Origin: Gambelia wislizenii
Lineage: Eukaryota > Chordata > Lepidosauria > Squamata > Crotaphytidae
Assembly (NCBI GenBank): GCA_030847615.1
Contig: JAUMIR010000001.1
Location: 32,735,501-32,799,500, forward strand
DNA length: 64,000 nucleotides
Direction: 5' to 3'
Part shown: positions 61,797 through 64,000 of the stretch, one piece after another
Position numbering within the stretch: position 1 is the stretch's first letter
Layout of the letters: the number at the start of each line of letters is the position of its first letter
Notes under the pieces: model-generated
Database searches by the model: none
The model's input: only the letters and a program-made list of their open reading frames with translations
Told to the model about the DNA's origin: nothing
Translations under genes and position numbers: made by a program

Positions 61797-62186
61797 TCCT
61801 TGGAATGTTTAACATTCAAAAGATACATTTTTATTTGCCAAACCAGAAGTGGACTTCCAGCTACTTCCAGTTTTATTTTGTCCCCCCCCCCGTCTCCATT
61901 TAAAAACAAATAATTTTTTTTGGCAGTCTGTGCTATTCCCAGAGAATCCTGGGGGGCAGAAAATTGATCCTTGGACCTGCTGTAGTTGCCCACTCCTGCA
62001 GCAATCCAAGCCTTTCTTCATGGACCTATTCACACTATGCAATTACAGCACTATATTCCACTTTAACTGCCATGGCAACATTCTATGGGATCTGGGGGTT
62101 TGCATTTTGGCGAGACCCCAGGGCTCTGTGGCAGAGAATTCTAAATACCCCTTGCTTAATTCCTTACCCTAAGATTCCATAAGACC

Positions 62187-62894
62187 GAAGGATATTGACA
62201 AGCTGGAACATGTCCAGAGGATGGCAACCAAAATGGTGGGAGGTCCGGACTTCATGCCCTTTGAGGAACTGCTTAGGGAGCTGGGTATGTTTAGCCTGGA
62301 GAAGAGCAAGTTAAGAAGTGACATGATAGCCTTGTTTAAATATTTGAAGGGATGTCATACTGAGGATGGAGCAAGCTTGTTTTCTTTTGCTTCAGAGACT
62401 AGGGAGATTTTCAGACAACACTGTTATAGTGTTGCTATTCCACTTTATTTGCTCTGGCTGCCTCCTCTTGAATCCTGGGATTTGCAGTTTAGGGAGGGGC
62501 ATTTAAAACTCTCAGCCAGAGCAAATAAGGCCTCACTTAGGCGTCACTAAACTACAAACCCCAGAATTCCACAAGTGGAAGCCAGAGCAGTTAAAGTGGA
62601 ATAGTAACACTATAACAGTGTAGTCTGAAAATCTCCTAGGACACAGAGCAATGGACTCAGACTACCGGAAAAGAGATTCCACCTAAAGATTAGGAGAAAC
62701 TTTGACAGTAAGAGCTGTTCAGAAGTGGAATGCATTGCCTCGAAGTGTGGTGGCGTCTCCTTCTTTAGACATTTTTAAACAAAGGCTGGATGGCCATCTG
62801 TTGAGATTGCTTTGATTGGGTACTCCTGCAGGGCAGGGGGTTGGACTAGATGGTCCTTGTGGTCTCTTCCAAGTCTATGATTCTACGATTTTAT
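62187..62894 (+). mobile_element. CR1 LINE 3' fragment, itself split
   Basis: Starts GAAGGATATTGACAAGCTGG and continues AAAATGGTGGGAGGTCCGG, GAGGAACTGCTTAGGGAGCT and GATAGCCTTGTTTAAATATT. After the inner MITE it resumes with ACACAGAGCAATGGACTCAG and ends at GATTCTACGATTTTATG. Matches 17580-17880 and 1-340. Confidence 0.93.
62400..62639. mobile_element. Foldback MITE inside CR1, TAG target duplication
   Basis: Element 62403-62636 with ends GGAGATTTTCAGAC and GTCTGAAAATCTCC, and TAG on both sides (62400-62402, 62637-62639). The uninterrupted target is visible in the CR1 copy at 1-340 (GACTAGGACATGGAGCAATGG). The inner arms carry GAATCCTGGGATTTGCAGTT, as in family L. Confidence 0.92.
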
Positions 62895-63716
62895 GAACCA
62901 TGGCAGTTAAAGAGGAATCATGGCACTATAATTATGTAGTATGAATAGGCCCCTGGCCTCTTCCTGTTTTGTATGCTTGAAAGTTCCAAGCTCACAAGGT
63001 GAAGGCAGATCAATTTGCAGAAATTAAAGAAAGTATTCCCACCATTTGGTAGGCATCTTGTTGGTATTCCATGATATCCCAAGATAATACAGCATTCTTT
63101 AAAAAAGAAAAAAAAGCAACCAACAGATTTTTCAGCTGTGCTCTCAAGGGTATTCTTGAGGGAAGGAAACAAGCAGCTTTTAGCTCCATGATCTCTCTCC
63201 CCATCCCCCTAAGTTTCCATTGCCAGAAGATGAACTTTAGGAGTTCTTTGCAATGGGAAGTCATTCCATGGGCAAATTTATACAGATGACTGTTACATAA
63301 AAACAGATGTTCATATTATTTATGGAACTTAAATAGAATGAATTAATGTATGAAGTATGTGGTTCCCTAACAAGCTGTTGACTTATTTAAAAAACTATTA
63401 GGAGGAAGAAGTCCCCCCCCCCCACCGGGTTAATAGATGTCTGCCAAAACCAAACTTGACATGCTTTTCTGCTAGTGTGTGTGAAAAACAAAATCACTTG
63501 CATTCATGCCTTGGGAGAGAAAGAGTAACTGGGATACTAAATAAGTTTTCTTGCTCTAAAAGCAAAACAAAAACAAAAGGATTAGTGTTTTGAAAACTTT
63601 TCTCATACAGAAGCAGCCAAGGAGGATATGTTACTACAGCTTGGAACTGCATCCAGTGTAGCCTTTTACTTGACTTAACATAGAACTGAGATGTTGGCTC
63701 TGTGCCTCCCTGTTTA

Positions 63717-64000
63717 GGGCTTGTCTATAGGAGGCTATAAAATGTGGATTGATATGCACTAATACTAATTCATAGCAGCTTTCACTTGTCTCAATTATTT
63801 TTTGGCAAGATTGCAGACATGTGAAGCTATCCACATTCATTGTTCAAACAGACATGCCTGCGAATAAAGTGGGCAGGCACGCGTGAATTACTCGCGTTTT
63901 TACTGTCACCAGTTACTGATGCTAAATAATGTTTTTTTTTTCAAAAAGCAAATCTAAAGTGAGGAAGTGTGATATTCCACTTAAATAATTAGGAAAAAAA
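63717..64000. mobile_element. Harbinger-like MITE, family A copy 3 (runs off the edge)
   Basis: Begins GGGCTTGTCTATAGGAGGC directly after TTA (63714-63716). TGTGGATTGATATGCACTAA, CATAGCAGCTTTCACTTG and GAATTACTCGCGTTTTTACT match copy 1; the AT-rich end matches copy 2. The interval 62954-63716 shows only a poly-C run (63412-63424) and no gene. Confidence 0.65.

Larger units (their letters stand above)
62022..62953. mobile_element. Lizard foldback MITE (family L), split by CR1
   Basis: Left arm 62022-62186 (GGACCTATTCACACTATG, TTTAACTGCCATGG, AAGATTCCATAAG) and right arm 62895-62953 (CCATGGCAGTTAAAGAGG, TAGTATGAATAGGCCCC) are complementary ends of one element, separated by 62187-62894. Confidence 0.85.

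Overview
This window is vertebrate, intron-rich, transposon-rich DNA, most probably from a lizard or another squamate reptile. The reasons are Sauria-type tRNA SINEs ending in an ACAACAACA tail, 5S-rRNA-derived SINE sequence, CR1, Bov-B, L2-like, L1-like and Penelope-like retroelement pieces, and many foldback DNA-transposon MITEs. No bacterial gene, CRISPR array, rRNA or functional tRNA gene is visible.

The only host gene I can support is the 3' end of PRKCE (protein kinase C epsilon), on the minus strand. Its last four coding exons are at 54424-54562, 52385-52573, 45538-45684 and 27203-27349. They join in frame through GT..AG introns into 206 codons covering the kinase C-lobe and the AGC C-tail. 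If the activation-loop Thr is given its human number (566, from memory), the last residue falls on 737, the human length. The rest of the gene lies beyond the right edge of the window. Downstream of the stop is a long tract that is poor in transposons between about 19.1 and 24.1 kb. It may be an extended 3' UTR ending near an AATAAA at 18178-18183.

Layout. 1-16.4 kb is intergenic (PRKCE 3' flank): a CR1 tail, PIF/Harbinger-like MITEs, one of them holding two minisatellites, Tigger-like elements, an L2-like remnant and an internally deleted L1. 16.47-18.03 kb is a Sauria SINE split by a CR1. 18.2-27.2 kb is the probable 3' UTR or near flank. 27.35-45.5 kb, 45.7-52.4 kb and 52.6-54.4 kb are PRKCE introns. 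54.6-64 kb is part of the next upstream intron and holds a degenerate 2.9-kb CR1, a Sauria SINE, a Penelope-like fragment with perfect 34-bp inverted ends, and a three-level nest of insertions at 62.0-62.95 kb.

The most rewarding structures are in the mobile DNA. Several MITEs of different internal sequence share a GG..TTTnTCAGAC-type terminus with 3-bp target duplications. Nested insertions give relative ages. An L1 has lost its reverse transcriptase but kept target duplications. There is also an interleaved A-B-A'-B' inverted repeat. All coordinates and classifications come from reading the sequence by eye; family names for repeats are from memory and were not checked against a library.
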